Of a DNA stretch of 64,000 bases, positions 1-9,789 are shown piece after piece. The DNA comes from Bordetella bronchialis (GTDB taxonomy: Bacteria > Pseudomonadota > Gammaproteobacteria > Burkholderiales > Burkholderiaceae_B). Position numbers and translations under genes: made by a program. Numbering within the stretch: the first letter of the stretch is position 1; every line of letters starts with the position of its first letter. The notes under the pieces were generated by a model, which ran no database searches, was not told the DNA's origin, and was given only the letters and a program-made list of their open reading frames with translations. The DNA lies in assembly GCF_001676705.1 (NCBI RefSeq), contig NZ_CP016170.1, forward strand, positions 5,642,001 through 5,706,000, written 5' to 3'.

Positions 1-3
1 GCC

Positions 4-1107
4 ATGATAGACGCGGCATTCTGGAAAGGGAAACGGGTCTTCCTTACCGGCCACACCGGGTTCAAGGGAAGCTGGGCCAGCCTGTGCCTGCAACGCGCGG
101 GCGCCATCGTCACCGGGTTCGCGCTGGAGCCCGCCACCCGTCCTAGCCTGTTCGAAGTGGCGCACGTTGCCGACGGAATGCAATCCGTCATCGGCGATAT
201 CGCGGACGCAGCCCACGTAAGCGCCACGATGCAGCGGGCATCTCCTGACATCGTTATCCATATGGCAGCCCAGGCGCTGGTGCGCCAGTCGTATGCGGAT
301 CCGGTTGGAACCTATGCCACCAACGTAATGGGACTGGTGCATGTGCTGGAAGCGGTGCGCAACACGCCAAGCGTGAGGGCGTTCGTCAATGTCACGAGCG
401 ACAAATGCTACGAGAACCGGGAATGGGTGTGGGGCTACCGCGAGAACGAACCCATGGGCGGCCACGATCCGTACAGCAGCAGCAAAGGCTGTGCGGAATT
501 GATTACGGCGGCGTATCGCAATTCTTTCTTCGCCCCCCATGCCCACGACAAGCACGGCGTGGCCGTCGCATCCGCGCGCGCGGGCAACGTCATTGGCGGG
601 GGCGACTGGGCTAGCGACAGACTGGTTCCGGACATATTGCGCGCCATCGATAGCGGCCAGCCCGTACAGATTCGCTATCCAGCATCCATAAGGCCCTGGC
701 AACACGTCCTCGAACCCATCAGCGGCTATCTGCTTCTGGCACAACGGCTGTTCGAGCGCGGCCCGGAATTCGGCGAGGCCTGGAATTTCGGTCCCGATGA
801 GTCGGATGCACGGCCGGTTTCCTGGATTGCCGATGCCATGGTACGGAAGTGGGGGTCGGGGGCCAGCTGGACGCGCGATACGGCGAATCATCCCCATGAG
901 GCGACTTATCTGAAGCTCGATTGCGCGAAGGCGAAGACCAGGCTCCATTGGCATCCCCGCTGGACATTGGACACCGCACTCACCCGCATCGTTGATTGGC
1001 ATCGAGAATGGCGAGCGGGCCATGACATGCGAGCCGTCACGCTGGCGCAAATCGAACGCTACGACGCCGACCACGACACGACTCAACATAGCAAGGATAT
1101 TTCGTGA
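4..1107 (+). CDS. rfbG: CDP-glucose 4,6-dehydratase
   Basis: Predicted to convert CDP-D-glucose to CDP-4-keto-6-deoxyglucose, the entry step to CDP-linked 3,6-dideoxyhexoses of O-antigens. The 367-residue protein is an extended short-chain dehydrogenase: the NAD-binding glycine motif LTGHTGFKG lies near residues 14-22 and the catalytic YSSSK has Tyr157 and Lys161. Length is normal for the family. The ATG at 4 is almost the first base of the window; ATGA at 4-7 would allow overlap with the stop of an upstream gene, perhaps the cytidylyltransferase rfbF, which is not visible. Its own stop overlaps the GTG start of rfbH by 4 bases, so the two are translationally coupled. Confidence 0.93.
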   Translation: MIDAAFWKGKRVFLTGHTGFKGSWASLCLQRAGAIVTGFALEPATRPSLFEVAHVADGMQSVIGDIADAAHVSATMQRASPDIVIHMAAQALVRQSYADPVGTYATNVMGLVHVLEAVRNTPSVRAFVNVTSDKCYENREWVWGYRENEPMGGHDPYSSSKGCAELITAAYRNSFFAPHAHDKHGVAVASARAGNVIGGGDWASDRLVPDILRAIDSGQPVQIRYPASIRPWQHVLEPISGYLLLAQRLFERGPEFGEAWNFGPDESDARPVSWIADAMVRKWGSGASWTRDTANHPHEATYLKLDCAKAKTRLHWHPRWTLDTALTRIVDWHREWRAGHDMRAVTLAQIERYDADHDTTQHSKDIS

Positions 1108-2420
1108 ACCAACAGGAACTTCGCCAACAGATATCGGCGCTGGTCGCTCAATACGGCGCGCTCGCCGGTGCCCCTGTCCCCTTCGTTGGCGGCAGCACCC
1201 CCATCCCGGCATCGGGCAAGGTGGTGGGCACGGCCGAAATGCAATTGATGGTCGAGGCCTCGCTGGACGCATGGCTGACGACCGGGCGTTTCAATGATGA
1301 ATTCGAGAAACGCCTGGCGCGCTTCCTGGGCGTCAACCATCTCATTACGGTGAACTCAGGCTCTTCGGCCAATCTCATCGCCTTTTCGACGCTTACGTCC
1401 CCGCGGCTGGGAGAGCGGGCGATCCGGCCCGGTGACGAGGTCATCGGCGTCGCCGCGGGATTCCCGACGACCGTCAATCCCATACTCCAGTTCGGCGCGG
1501 TTCCGGTATTCGTCGATGTCGATATCCCCACCTACAACATCGACCCCCAACGCATTGAAGCCGCGATTACCGGAAAAACCAAAGCCATCATGCTGGCGCA
1601 TACCCTGGGGAATCCGTACAACCTCGAAGTGGTGACCGCGCTGGCGCGCAAGCACGGACTTTGGCTCATCGAAGACTGTTGTGATGCCCTGGGATCCACC
1701 TATGATGGCCGCCTTGTAGGGACCTTCGGCGATATCGGCACGCTCAGTTTCTATCCCGCCCATCACATCACGATGGGTGAAGGCGGAGCGGTTTTCACCA
1801 ATAACGCAGAGCTCAAGCTCATAGCCGAATCGTTCCGAGACTGGGGTCGCGATTGCTATTGCGCTCCCGGCAAGGACAATACCTGCGGTAAGCGTTTCTG
1901 TTGGAAGCTGGGCAACCTGCCACAAGGTTACGACCACAAGTACACCTACAGCCATCTAGGCTACAACCTGAAGATCACCGATATGCAGGCCGCCTGCGGA
2001 CTGGCTCAATTGGACCGTGCGGATGACTTGATTGCCGCACGTCGTCGCAACTTCAAATTCCTGAAAGAGCGCCTGAAGAGCTGCGAGGAATTCCTGATTC
2101 TGCCTGAGGCCACGAAGAATTCCGACCCGTCATGGTTCGGCTTCCCCATCACGCTGCGCTCCGAAGCCAACGTGGACCGCGTGGACTTCGTGACCTATCT
2201 GGATCAATACAAGATCGGCACGCGACTGTTGTTCGCGGGCAACCTCACGCGCCAGCCCTACATGGTGGGCCGTAATTTCCGCGTCGCGGGCGATTTGACC
2301 AATACGGACATCATCATGAACGACACGCTGTGGATCGGCGTGTTTCCGGGATTGACGCAGGAGATGCTCGAGTTCGTATGCGACAAGATAGAGGCATTCT
2401 TCGGCCTTAACTTCGATTAA
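1104..2420 (+). CDS. rfbH: CDP-4-keto-6-deoxyglucose 3-dehydrase (E1)
   Basis: PMP- and iron-sulfur-dependent C3 deoxygenation enzyme acting after RfbG. It belongs to the sugar aminotransferase fold but cannot transaminate: the usual PLP lysine is replaced by histidine, here His220 in SFYPAHH. The [2Fe-2S] motif C-X57-C-X1-C-X7-C is intact with Cys193, Cys251, Cys253 and Cys261, so the family residues fall at their characterised positions. The 438-residue length is standard. It starts with GTG at 1104, overlapping the rfbG stop. An E3-type reductase for electron delivery is not in the window. Confidence 0.95.
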   Translation: MNQQELRQQISALVAQYGALAGAPVPFVGGSTPIPASGKVVGTAEMQLMVEASLDAWLTTGRFNDEFEKRLARFLGVNHLITVNSGSSANLIAFSTLTSPRLGERAIRPGDEVIGVAAGFPTTVNPILQFGAVPVFVDVDIPTYNIDPQRIEAAITGKTKAIMLAHTLGNPYNLEVVTALARKHGLWLIEDCCDALGSTYDGRLVGTFGDIGTLSFYPAHHITMGEGGAVFTNNAELKLIAESFRDWGRDCYCAPGKDNTCGKRFCWKLGNLPQGYDHKYTYSHLGYNLKITDMQAACGLAQLDRADDLIAARRRNFKFLKERLKSCEEFLILPEATKNSDPSWFGFPITLRSEANVDRVDFVTYLDQYKIGTRLLFAGNLTRQPYMVGRNFRVAGDLTNTDIIMNDTLWIGVFPGLTQEMLEFVCDKIEAFFGLNFD

Positions 2421-2424
2421 TCCC

Positions 2425-3507
2425 ATGGGAAGCGGCGGGCTCGGTTCACCAACACTGCGGCAATTAACTGCCGGCGGCGCGGAGATCTTCGCACGCGGCT
2501 TCTCGAGCGTTGATTGGGAACGGTTGCGCGGCAAGCGTCTGTTCGTCACTGGCGGGACCGGTTTCGTCGGATGCTGGCTGCTGGAGGGTTTGCTATGGGG
2601 CAACCGCCAATTTCAATTGGATATGGCGATCGACCTACTGACGCGAACGCCTTCCAGGTTCCGGGACAAAGCACCGCACCTGGCCGAGGACCCTGCCATC
2701 TGCCTTATCCGGGGCGACGTGTCGGATCTGACGGCGGTGCGTGGCGCTTACGATAGGGTGATCCATGCCGCGGCGGACGTCGGCAGCCCCAGTACGAATC
2801 CGCTCGACATGTACGAAGCGATCGTCAATGGCACCCGACAAGCGGTCGAATTGGCGTCACGCTCAAGCGCCTCGCGCTTCCTTTATCTGAGCTCCGGAGC
2901 GGTTTACGGACCGCAACCCGCCACCATTCCCTACATTCCCGAGTCATACACGGGAGCGCCACCGCTGGACCGGCCTGCGTCGGCTTATGCGCAAGCAAAG
3001 CGCGCCAGCGAATGGATGGTCTCGACGCTCTGCTCGCAGCGAAGTATCACGTGGATAAGCGCGCGCATCTTCGCGTTGACAGGCCCCTATATTCCGCTGG
3101 ACGGGCATTTCGCGATGTCGAATTTCCTGAGCGATATCGTGCGACAGCGGCCTATCAAGGTCAAAGGCGGGACAGGCGTGCGGTCGTACCTTTATGGCGC
3201 CGACCTCGCGCTATGGCTGATCGCCTTGCTTACCCGCGACCAAGCCCGCGGGACCTATAATGTCGGCTCGCAATCGGCTGTGACGATTCTCGATATGGCG
3301 CGCCAGCTTTCCATGCTGGCCTACGGCGAGCCGCGCCTAGATGTCGAAGAATGCGGCGCGGAAAGTCTTGCCGGCAGTCAGCGGTATGTGCCGGATGTCG
3401 CCCGGGCGACCACCACGCTCGGCCTGCAGCAGTACACCGACCTGGACAACGCACTCAAGCACTCGATCGCGTGGGCGCGCCTGCAAAGCGATCGCCTCAG
3501 CCATTAA
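2425..3507 (+). CDS. NAD-dependent epimerase/dehydratase (nucleotide-sugar reductase)
   Basis: Extended short-chain dehydrogenase of 360 residues with TGGTGFVG at about residues 42-49, an SSGAVYG segment and a YAQAK catalytic motif. By position after rfbG/rfbH it could reduce or epimerise the 4-keto-3,6-dideoxy sugar, as abequose or paratose synthases do, or act on a branched product made with the transketolase genes that follow. The exact product cannot be read from sequence. The first ~35 residues precede the Rossmann fold and the ATG at 2425 has no clear ribosome binding site, so the true start could be a little further in. It lies 4 bases after the rfbH stop. Confidence 0.82.
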   Translation: MGSGGLGSPTLRQLTAGGAEIFARGFSSVDWERLRGKRLFVTGGTGFVGCWLLEGLLWGNRQFQLDMAIDLLTRTPSRFRDKAPHLAEDPAICLIRGDVSDLTAVRGAYDRVIHAAADVGSPSTNPLDMYEAIVNGTRQAVELASRSSASRFLYLSSGAVYGPQPATIPYIPESYTGAPPLDRPASAYAQAKRASEWMVSTLCSQRSITWISARIFALTGPYIPLDGHFAMSNFLSDIVRQRPIKVKGGTGVRSYLYGADLALWLIALLTRDQARGTYNVGSQSAVTILDMARQLSMLAYGEPRLDVEECGAESLAGSQRYVPDVARATTTLGLQQYTDLDNALKHSIAWARLQSDRLSH

Positions 3508-3522
3508 ATACAGGACCGCATC

Positions 3523-4329
3523 ATGCCGGATTTGAAACCTGAGACGCTGCGCCAATGTGTTCTCCGCATGGCCTACGCGGGCTCGACCGTACACATCGCC
3601 TGCGCGTTCTCCATTATCGAGATCTGCGCCGTACTGTACAGGAACCATCTGAAGTACCCCGGCAATGACCCTGAAAGTCCGGAGCGTGACTATCTGGTGC
3701 TCAGCAAAGGGCACGGCGTCATGGCGCAATATGCCTGCCTGCACCAGCTCGGCTGGCTCGAGGCCGAAGACCTGGCCCACTATTTTGGTGACGGCACCCG
3801 ACTCAAGGGACTGTCCGATGCACATTTGCCGGGATGCGAAGTCACTTCCGGCTCGCTGGGCCACGGCCTTTCGGTTGGCGTCGGGCTTGCCTTGGCCGCG
3901 AAGCTCAAGGGTACCGACCAGCGGTGCTATGCGATCGTGGGCGACGGCGAAGCGAACGAAGGGACGATATGGGAAGCGCTGCTGTTCGCGGCCCATCACA
4001 AGCTGGACAACCTTGTCGTCATTGTGGACCAGAACGGCTATCAGGCGATGGGCCGCACGGAAGAGGTGATGGACCTGCAGGACCTCGCGGCCAAGATGAC
4101 CGCATTCGGGCTGGACACGGTTTCGCTGGATGGACACGACGAAGCGGCGCTCGACACGGCGCTGCGGACATTCAAGGACCAACGCAATGGCAGGCCCAAG
4201 GCCATCGTCGCCAAGACCGTCAAGGGTAAGGGCGTATCGTTCATGGAGCATCAGAACATCTGGCACTACACGCGCCTTTCCGCTGACTCGTACGAAGCCG
4301 CCATGGCGGAATTGGAGCGCCTGCAATGA
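3523..4329 (+). CDS. transketolase-like protein, N-terminal (ThDP-binding) subunit
   Basis: 268-residue half-transketolase. It carries the thiamine diphosphate/metal signature beginning GDGEANEG and continuing to an NGYQ segment, plus SKGHG and GSLGHGLSVG motifs typical of transketolase N-terminal domains. AGGA about 8 bases before the ATG supports the start. It overlaps the C-terminal subunit gene by 4 bases, so the pair should form one ThDP enzyme. Its place inside a CDP-dideoxysugar operon points to two-carbon ketol transfer in sugar biosynthesis rather than the pentose phosphate pathway; that role is inferred. Confidence 0.88.
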   Translation: MPDLKPETLRQCVLRMAYAGSTVHIACAFSIIEICAVLYRNHLKYPGNDPESPERDYLVLSKGHGVMAQYACLHQLGWLEAEDLAHYFGDGTRLKGLSDAHLPGCEVTSGSLGHGLSVGVGLALAAKLKGTDQRCYAIVGDGEANEGTIWEALLFAAHHKLDNLVVIVDQNGYQAMGRTEEVMDLQDLAAKMTAFGLDTVSLDGHDEAALDTALRTFKDQRNGRPKAIVAKTVKGKGVSFMEHQNIWHYTRLSADSYEAAMAELERLQ

Positions 4330-5246
4330 GATCCGCATTTTCACGCGCCATCGTCGCCGCCGCTCAGAAAGACCCGCGCAGGCTGCTGCTGACGGGCGAC
4401 CACGGCTACGCACTATTCGACGATTTTCGCCGCGCGGCGCCCGCGCAATTCATCAATGCGGGGGTGGCCGAACAGAATATGGTGGGGGTCGCCGCTGGAC
4501 TGGCGAAGGCCGGGTTCCGGCCCATTGTCTACGGACTGAGCGCCTTCGTGCCGGTCCGAGTACTGGAACAGATCAAGCTGGACGTCTGCTACGAAGGCTT
4601 GCCGGTAATATTCATCGGCGACGGCGCGGGCGTGGTGTACAGCACCCTGGGCGCCAGCCATCAATCGACCGAGGACATCGCCGCGCTGCGAGCCATCCGG
4701 GACATCAACATCTTCTCCCCGGCTGACGCGGCCGAGATGACGTATGTCATGGACCATGCGTTGCAGGCGTCCGGCCCCTCGTACATCCGGATGGGCAAGG
4801 CCGATCTCGGCGACGTGCATACCCGGCCCATCGGGCAACCCATCGGTGAACTGGTGGCTTGCCAGGAACCCAGGGTAAAACGCACCGCCGTCATCGCCAC
4901 GGGCTCGATGGTCCGCACCGCACAACAGCTGTGCGGCGCGGCCGACGACATCGGCATCTGGAGTGCGCCGGCGATACATCCGCTCGACCGGAACCAAGTG
5001 CAGCACATCGCCAGGGAGTACGGCACCATCGTCGTACTTGAGGAACATGCCGCGGCTGCGGGGCTCGGGGGATTGGTGGCCGAAATCGTCGGCGAGCTGG
5101 AAGGTAATCGGGCCCGCGTGCTACGGATGGGTACGGAAGGCGGGTTCTCGCTACGCTGCGGGAGCTACCAATACCTCTTGAAGGAACACGGAATCGACCT
5201 TGAGGGCTTGCGCCGCAAATTCGCCTCACAAGGCGTGGTGGTGTGA
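4326..5246 (+). CDS. transketolase-like protein, C-terminal (Pyr-binding) subunit
   Basis: 306-residue partner of the preceding gene, covering the pyrimidine-binding and C-terminal domains of transketolase. The segment INAGVAEQNMVGVAAG carries the conserved glutamate that activates the ThDP aminopyrimidine ring, and a GAGVVYSTLGASHQS segment follows. The start overlaps the upstream stop (ATGA, 4326-4329). Such split transketolases are known from metabolic and polysaccharide loci. Here the acceptor is likely a 4-keto CDP-sugar, which would give a branched-chain sugar; this is inference from context. Confidence 0.87.
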   Translation: MRSAFSRAIVAAAQKDPRRLLLTGDHGYALFDDFRRAAPAQFINAGVAEQNMVGVAAGLAKAGFRPIVYGLSAFVPVRVLEQIKLDVCYEGLPVIFIGDGAGVVYSTLGASHQSTEDIAALRAIRDINIFSPADAAEMTYVMDHALQASGPSYIRMGKADLGDVHTRPIGQPIGELVACQEPRVKRTAVIATGSMVRTAQQLCGAADDIGIWSAPAIHPLDRNQVQHIAREYGTIVVLEEHAAAAGLGGLVAEIVGELEGNRARVLRMGTEGGFSLRCGSYQYLLKEHGIDLEGLRRKFASQGVVV

Positions 5247-5641
5247 AGGCGGTCCTTGCTTCGGCAACGGCCCATCGCCAGTTCTTTCGTTTCCTCGCAG
5301 TCGGTCTGCTCAATACCGCTTTCGGGTATGGCTGCTATGTACTGCTGGTGTACTTCGGTTGCCACTACACCATCGCCTATCTCGTCGCAACGGTCCTGGG
5401 CATTCTCTTCAACTTCAAGACAATCGGCAAACTCGTCTTTCGCTCGAACGACAATCGGCTGCTCTTCCGATTCATCAGCGTCTACGGCGTCGTTTACGGC
5501 GTCAACGTATCGGGCGTCAAGGCTTTATCATTGATAGGCCTGGGACCCTACGCCAGCGCGGCGATGATGCTGCTTCCCGCCGCGGCGATTTCATACCACC
5601 TCAATAAGCGATTCGTCTTCCGCAATGACAAAACTGATTAG
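5243..5641 (+). CDS. GtrA-family membrane protein
   Basis: 132-residue protein with four hydrophobic segments and the GtrA hallmark FFRFLAVGLLNTAFGYG near the N-terminus. GtrA proteins are proposed to flip polyprenyl-phosphate-linked sugars across the inner membrane for glycan decoration. It starts with GTG at 5243, overlapping the transketolase stop by 4 bases, and its end overlaps the next gene by 17 bases, so it is coupled on both sides. With the GtrB-like gene that follows it makes a classical GtrAB pair. Confidence 0.88.
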   Translation: MKAVLASATAHRQFFRFLAVGLLNTAFGYGCYVLLVYFGCHYTIAYLVATVLGILFNFKTIGKLVFRSNDNRLLFRFISVYGVVYGVNVSGVKALSLIGLGPYASAAMMLLPAAAISYHLNKRFVFRNDKTD

Positions 5642-6599
5642 CATAGTCACGCCTTGCTATAACGAAGAAGAGAATGTCGAGGAGCTGGCGCAACGAATAT
5701 CGGCTGTCATGAAGCAGCTGCCATACGACTACGAGCACATATTCATCGACAACCATTCGACCGACACGACGGTGGAACGCATCCGGCGGATGGCGGCGGA
5801 AGACCGCCGCATAAAGCTGATTGTGAACGCGCGGAATTTCGGCCATATCCGTTCACCCTATTACGGCATCCTGCAGTCGAAGGGTGACGCCTGCGTATTG
5901 ATTTCCTCGGACCTGCAAGATCCGCCGGAAATGATCCCGCAATTCATCGAAAAGTGGGAGCAGGGCTACAAGATCGCGTTGGCCACGAAGCCGCAAAGCG
6001 AAGAGTCCCGCGCGATGTTTTTCGTGCGCTCGATGTATTACCGTTTCATCACCCGGATCTCGGAAGTCCCGCTGGTTCCCAATGCGACCGGCGCCGGCCT
6101 GTTCGATGCCAGGGTCGTACAGATCCTGCGCACCTTGGACGATCCATATCCGTACTTCCGCGGGCTGGTATGCGAGATCGGCTTTCCTATCGCCACAGTG
6201 CCATTCAAGCAGCCCAAGCGCACGCGCGGCATCACGAAGAACAACTTCTATACCCTGTATGACATCGCGATGCTGGGCATCACGAACCATTCCAAGGTGC
6301 CGCTGCGTCTGCTCACGATGGGCGGCTTTGGCCTCTCTATCCTGAGCCTTGTGGTGGCAATAGCGACGTTCATCGCGAAGCTGCTGTTCTGGGATTATTT
6401 CCAGCTCGGCATCGCGCCAATCATGATAGGCATGTTTTTCTTCGCCGCCATCCAGATGATGATCATCGGGCTCCTTGGGGAATACATCGGTGCCATATAC
6501 ACCAGGGTGCGCAAGCTTCCCCTGGTGGTGGAACTGGAGCGTGTGAACTTCGACCCGGATGAAAACGACAAGACGCCTAACGCGTCCCCGAGTCCATGA
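5625..6599 (+). CDS. GtrB/DPM1-like family 2 glycosyltransferase
   Basis: 324-residue GT-A glycosyltransferase predicted to charge undecaprenyl phosphate with a sugar on the cytosolic side. It starts with the nucleotide-binding signature SIVTPCYNEEENV and has the acidic SSDLQDPP motif typical of dolichyl-phosphate-mannose-synthase-like enzymes. Two transmembrane segments lie at about residues 230-285. Its 3' end overlaps the opposing membrane gene by 23 bases (6577-6599), so the two operons collide tail to tail without room for a terminator. Confidence 0.9.
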   Translation: MTKLISIVTPCYNEEENVEELAQRISAVMKQLPYDYEHIFIDNHSTDTTVERIRRMAAEDRRIKLIVNARNFGHIRSPYYGILQSKGDACVLISSDLQDPPEMIPQFIEKWEQGYKIALATKPQSEESRAMFFVRSMYYRFITRISEVPLVPNATGAGLFDARVVQILRTLDDPYPYFRGLVCEIGFPIATVPFKQPKRTRGITKNNFYTLYDIAMLGITNHSKVPLRLLTMGGFGLSILSLVVAIATFIAKLLFWDYFQLGIAPIMIGMFFFAAIQMMIIGLLGEYIGAIYTRVRKLPLVVELERVNFDPDENDKTPNASPSP

Positions 6600-7926
6600 A
6601 CGAGGCCTCGCCGGGGTGCCGGCGGACCCTGACTGTCATGCAACACAGGATCACGACGAGCGTAAACGAGAATAACTTGATCAGGTAGAAGTACCTGGTT
6701 TCGAAGTGCACAAGCGAAAAGATCACGAAGAAGGCACCATAGAAGGACACCGCGGGCCACACCACCATCAACCAGCCTTTCGCCCTCCTGGAGGCCACCA
6801 TCAAGGGGACGATAAGCAACAGGCAAATCACGAAGATCGTATCGGCCACCATCTCGCGTATGGCAAAGCCGTCGGCGCTGCTGGTATTCCAGTAAGGGGA
6901 CCAGAAGACTGGCAATAGCGAGATTTTTGCCTTGTACCAATCGCCAAGGTGATGGAAGAAAGCCCGATAGAAAAGTTTCTTGTCGGACTTACCGCAATAC
7001 GATGGTTCGAACTTGCAGGCGAGGTGCCCGCCACCCGAAATGACGAATGCACCTCCAATCGAACGCAGTTCCCGCTCCGAAGTGAGCGAGTTTTTTATGA
7101 CGATCTGGGAAGTCTGGACCCAGGTCGGGCCAAAGCCCAACGTGTAATTGTGCAGTCGCCACGGCAACATGACCACATGTGCCGCGACAATGGCTCCGAG
7201 CACGACCTTCACTACCGTGCGATATTCGCTGCGCTGCGCGTCCTGCCGGCTGCGCAAGGCACGCATCATGGCCCAGAGCAGAACGGGAATAGCGCAGCCC
7301 GTCATGGCGAGAACGATCAGTTCGTATTGCGAACGAAAATAAGCGGCTCCACCCAGAGCGACGCCTGCCGCGATGGCCATCCAGGTACTACCGTTTTGGT
7401 AAGCCAAGACGACCAGGGTGCACGCCAGCACAAATAGCGAAACGGAGTACGTCTCCCCATACACGACGCCAAGTGGCTCGAGCAGAAAAGCCCGTGCGAT
7501 AGGAAACACAAAAATGACGAACGGCAGAATGGCGGCGGCCCGCTCGTTTACGTAGAGGCGGAATAGTTCGCGCTGGCATGCCAGCGTAACGGCGAGCAGG
7601 GCGCAGGCCAGTATCTGCAGGATGAACGGCAATGGCGCATCCCATCCGAACAGCTTCAGGATGCCGGCTTCCAGAAACACGAAGCCCGGGGGCCACAGCG
7701 TCGCGGCAAATCGGTTTGCTTCGCCAATATGACCCAGCCGAAAGTAGTCGATGGCCATGGACGCGAAGGTCGCCGGGTCGTTGAGGCCGGACGTTCCATC
7801 GAGGAAATGCTCAATGCTGGCGAACGGATCGATGCGGGTCTTGTAGACGTGCGACGTCATGGCAACCGCAACCAGGATCAGAAACGACACCAACCCAAAC
7901 AGCAACCGCCCCTGTACCATCCGCAT
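6577..7926 (-). CDS. polytopic membrane protein, probable GT-C glycosyltransferase
   Basis: 449-residue protein with about ten hydrophobic segments, resembling ArnT/PMT-type GT-C enzymes that take sugars from polyprenyl phosphates in the periplasm. An upstream in-frame ATG at 7986 exists, but AAGGG about 8 bases before the ATG at 7926 favours the shorter form starting MRMVQGRLL. It is the last gene of the minus-strand operon, 64 bases after rfbA. A GT-C protein is the usual third member of a GtrABC module, so it may use the sugar carrier made by the convergent GtrAB pair; this is inferred from position. Confidence 0.72.
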   Translation of the reverse strand: MRMVQGRLLFGLVSFLILVAVAMTSHVYKTRIDPFASIEHFLDGTSGLNDPATFASMAIDYFRLGHIGEANRFAATLWPPGFVFLEAGILKLFGWDAPLPFILQILACALLAVTLACQRELFRLYVNERAAAILPFVIFVFPIARAFLLEPLGVVYGETYSVSLFVLACTLVVLAYQNGSTWMAIAAGVALGGAAYFRSQYELIVLAMTGCAIPVLLWAMMRALRSRQDAQRSEYRTVVKVVLGAIVAAHVVMLPWRLHNYTLGFGPTWVQTSQIVIKNSLTSERELRSIGGAFVISGGGHLACKFEPSYCGKSDKKLFYRAFFHHLGDWYKAKISLLPVFWSPYWNTSSADGFAIREMVADTIFVICLLLIVPLMVASRRAKGWLMVVWPAVSFYGAFFVIFSLVHFETRYFYLIKLFSFTLVVILCCMTVRVRRHPGEASFMDSGTR

Positions 7927-7990
7927 CGCTTTACCCTTGCAATCAAAAGGCCGATTGTATCGGTGTGTGCGGTGTCCCGCCTTCACGTGC

Positions 7991-8893
7991 TCACGACTGC
8001 AGCTCGTCCTTCAAGATTCGGAGCAGATACTGTCCATAGCCATTTTTCGCCAGCGGGGCGGCCAGCTTTTCCAACTGCGCCGCGTCGATGAAACACTGGC
8101 GATAGGCGATTTCTTCCGGACAGGCCACCTTCAAGCCCTGGCGGTGCTCGATAGTTTCGATGAAATTGCTGGCCGCGATAAGGCTTTCGTGCGTGCCTGT
8201 GTCCAGCCACGCATAACCGCGCCCCATGATCTCCACCGTAAGTTCGCCACGATCGAGGTATACGCGATTGGCGTCTGTTATTTCCAGCTCGCCGCGTGCC
8301 GATGGTTTGAGGCCAGCGGCAATATCGCAAATCTGCTCGTCGTAGAAGTACAGGCCCGTTACCGCGTAGTTGGATTTGGGATGGAGGGGCTTCTCCTCCA
8401 GGGAGGTAGCCCGCCCTTGCGAGTCGAACGACACGACACCGTATCGTTCGGGATCCTGCACGTGATAGGCGAAAACCGTGGCGCCGGAGGACTGCGCATC
8501 GGCGCGCTCCAATTGGACGTGAAGATCGTGTCCATAGAAAATGTTGTCGCCCAGGACCAATGCCGACGGAGAACCATCCAGGAAGTCCTTGCCGATGATA
8601 AAGGCCTGTGCGAGGCCATCCGGGCTGGGTTGCACCGCATAGCGCAGATTCAAGCCCCACGCGCTGCCGTCGCCCAACAATTGCTCAAACCTTGGCGTGT
8701 CCTGCGGGGTGGAAATGATCAAGATATCGCGCAGCCCGGCAAGCATCAGCGTCGCCAGCGGGTAGTAGATCATCGGCTTGTCGTAAATGGGCAGCAGTTG
8801 TTTCGATACGGCCTTGGTGACCGGATACAGGCGGGTGCCGGAGCCGCCGGCCAGGATGATGCCCTTACGTTGACGTTGCATGGGAGAAGTCAT
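7991..8893 (-). CDS. rfbA: glucose-1-phosphate thymidylyltransferase
   Basis: First enzyme of dTDP-L-rhamnose synthesis, making dTDP-glucose from dTTP and glucose 1-phosphate. The 300-residue protein has the nucleotidyltransferase signature GGSGTRLYP followed by [16 protein letters not shown] and the later VLGDNIFYG motif. Length and motifs are those of RmlA. The start overlaps the rfbD stop by 4 bases (8890-8893). Confidence 0.95.
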   Translation of the reverse strand: MTSPMQRQRKGIILAGGSGTRLYPVTKAVSKQLLPIYDKPMIYYPLATLMLAGLRDILIISTPQDTPRFEQLLGDGSAWGLNLRYAVQPSPDGLAQAFIIGKDFLDGSPSALVLGDNIFYGHDLHVQLERADAQSSGATVFAYHVQDPERYGVVSFDSQGRATSLEEKPLHPKSNYAVTGLYFYDEQICDIAAGLKPSARGELEITDANRVYLDRGELTVEIMGRGYAWLDTGTHESLIAASNFIETIEHRQGLKVACPEEIAYRQCFIDAAQLEKLAAPLAKNGYGQYLLRILKDELQS

Positions 8894-9789
8894 TTTCCGA
8901 GGATTTCAGTAAGCATTCGGGACACGCCGTCTTGCCAGGATGGCAGCGACAGCGCGAACGAGCGGCGCAGCAGCGATGTCTGCAGCCGCGAATTCAACGG
9001 ACGCTTCGCCGCCGTACTGTACGCGGTAGAAGGGATAGGCGTGATGTTGTCGGGGCTGGCCTTAAGGGGCACTCCCGCGCGCGCCGCATGCTCAAGGACG
9101 AACCGGGCATAGGAATGCCAGGACGTTTCCCCTCCGGCGGCAAGGTGATAGACGCCGCTCAGATTTGGCTCCTGGAACGCGCGCACGATGGCATGGGCAG
9201 TCACGTCCGCGATCAGGTCCGCGCCCGTGGGCGCGCCTATCTGGTCATCGATCACAGACAAGCTTTCGCGCTCCTGCGCGAGACGCAGCATCGTCTTGGC
9301 GAAATTGTTGCCCCGCGCCGCATATACCCAGCTGGTGCGAAATATAAGGTACGCACAGCCAGCCTGGCGCATTGCCCGCTCTCCTTCCAGCTTCGTACGG
9401 CCATAGACGCTAAGTGGATTCGTCCGGTCGTCCTCCCGCCACGGACTAGCGCCACTGCCGTCGAACACGTAGTCGGTCGAGTAGTGAACGAACAAGGCAT
9501 TGACGGCGGCCGCGGCGTTTGCAAGAAGAGCCGGACCGTCCGCATTAATACGTCGCGCCTCGTCGGGCTCGGCTTCGGCCTTGTCCACCGCGGTATAGGC
9601 TGCAGCGTTGACGATCACATCGGGCCGGACAGCGTTTACCGTGGCGGCGATACCGGCAGGATTAGCCAGATCGCCGCAGAACCCGCCTTCAGTGCCTCGC
9701 CCCAGCGCGACAACGTCTCCTACAGGCGCCAGCGCTCGCTGCAGCTCCCATCCGACCTGCCCGTTCTTCCCGAATAGCAGGATTTTCAC
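8890..9789 (-). CDS. rfbD: dTDP-4-dehydrorhamnose reductase
   Basis: Last enzyme of dTDP-L-rhamnose synthesis, an NAD(P)H-dependent reductase of 299 residues. Visible motifs are [10 protein letters not shown] at the N-terminus, YSTDYVFDG and the catalytic YGRTK. It overlaps rfbB upstream and rfbA downstream by 4 bases each. The 3,5-epimerase RfbC, needed between RfbB and RfbD, is not encoded in this operon or elsewhere in the window. Confidence 0.95.
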   Translation of the reverse strand: MKILLFGKNGQVGWELQRALAPVGDVVALGRGTEGGFCGDLANPAGIAATVNAVRPDVIVNAAAYTAVDKAEAEPDEARRINADGPALLANAAAAVNALFVHYSTDYVFDGSGASPWREDDRTNPLSVYGRTKLEGERAMRQAGCAYLIFRTSWVYAARGNNFAKTMLRLAQERESLSVIDDQIGAPTGADLIADVTAHAIVRAFQEPNLSGVYHLAAGGETSWHSYARFVLEHAARAGVPLKASPDNITPIPSTAYSTAAKRPLNSRLQTSLLRRSFALSLPSWQDGVSRMLTEILGK

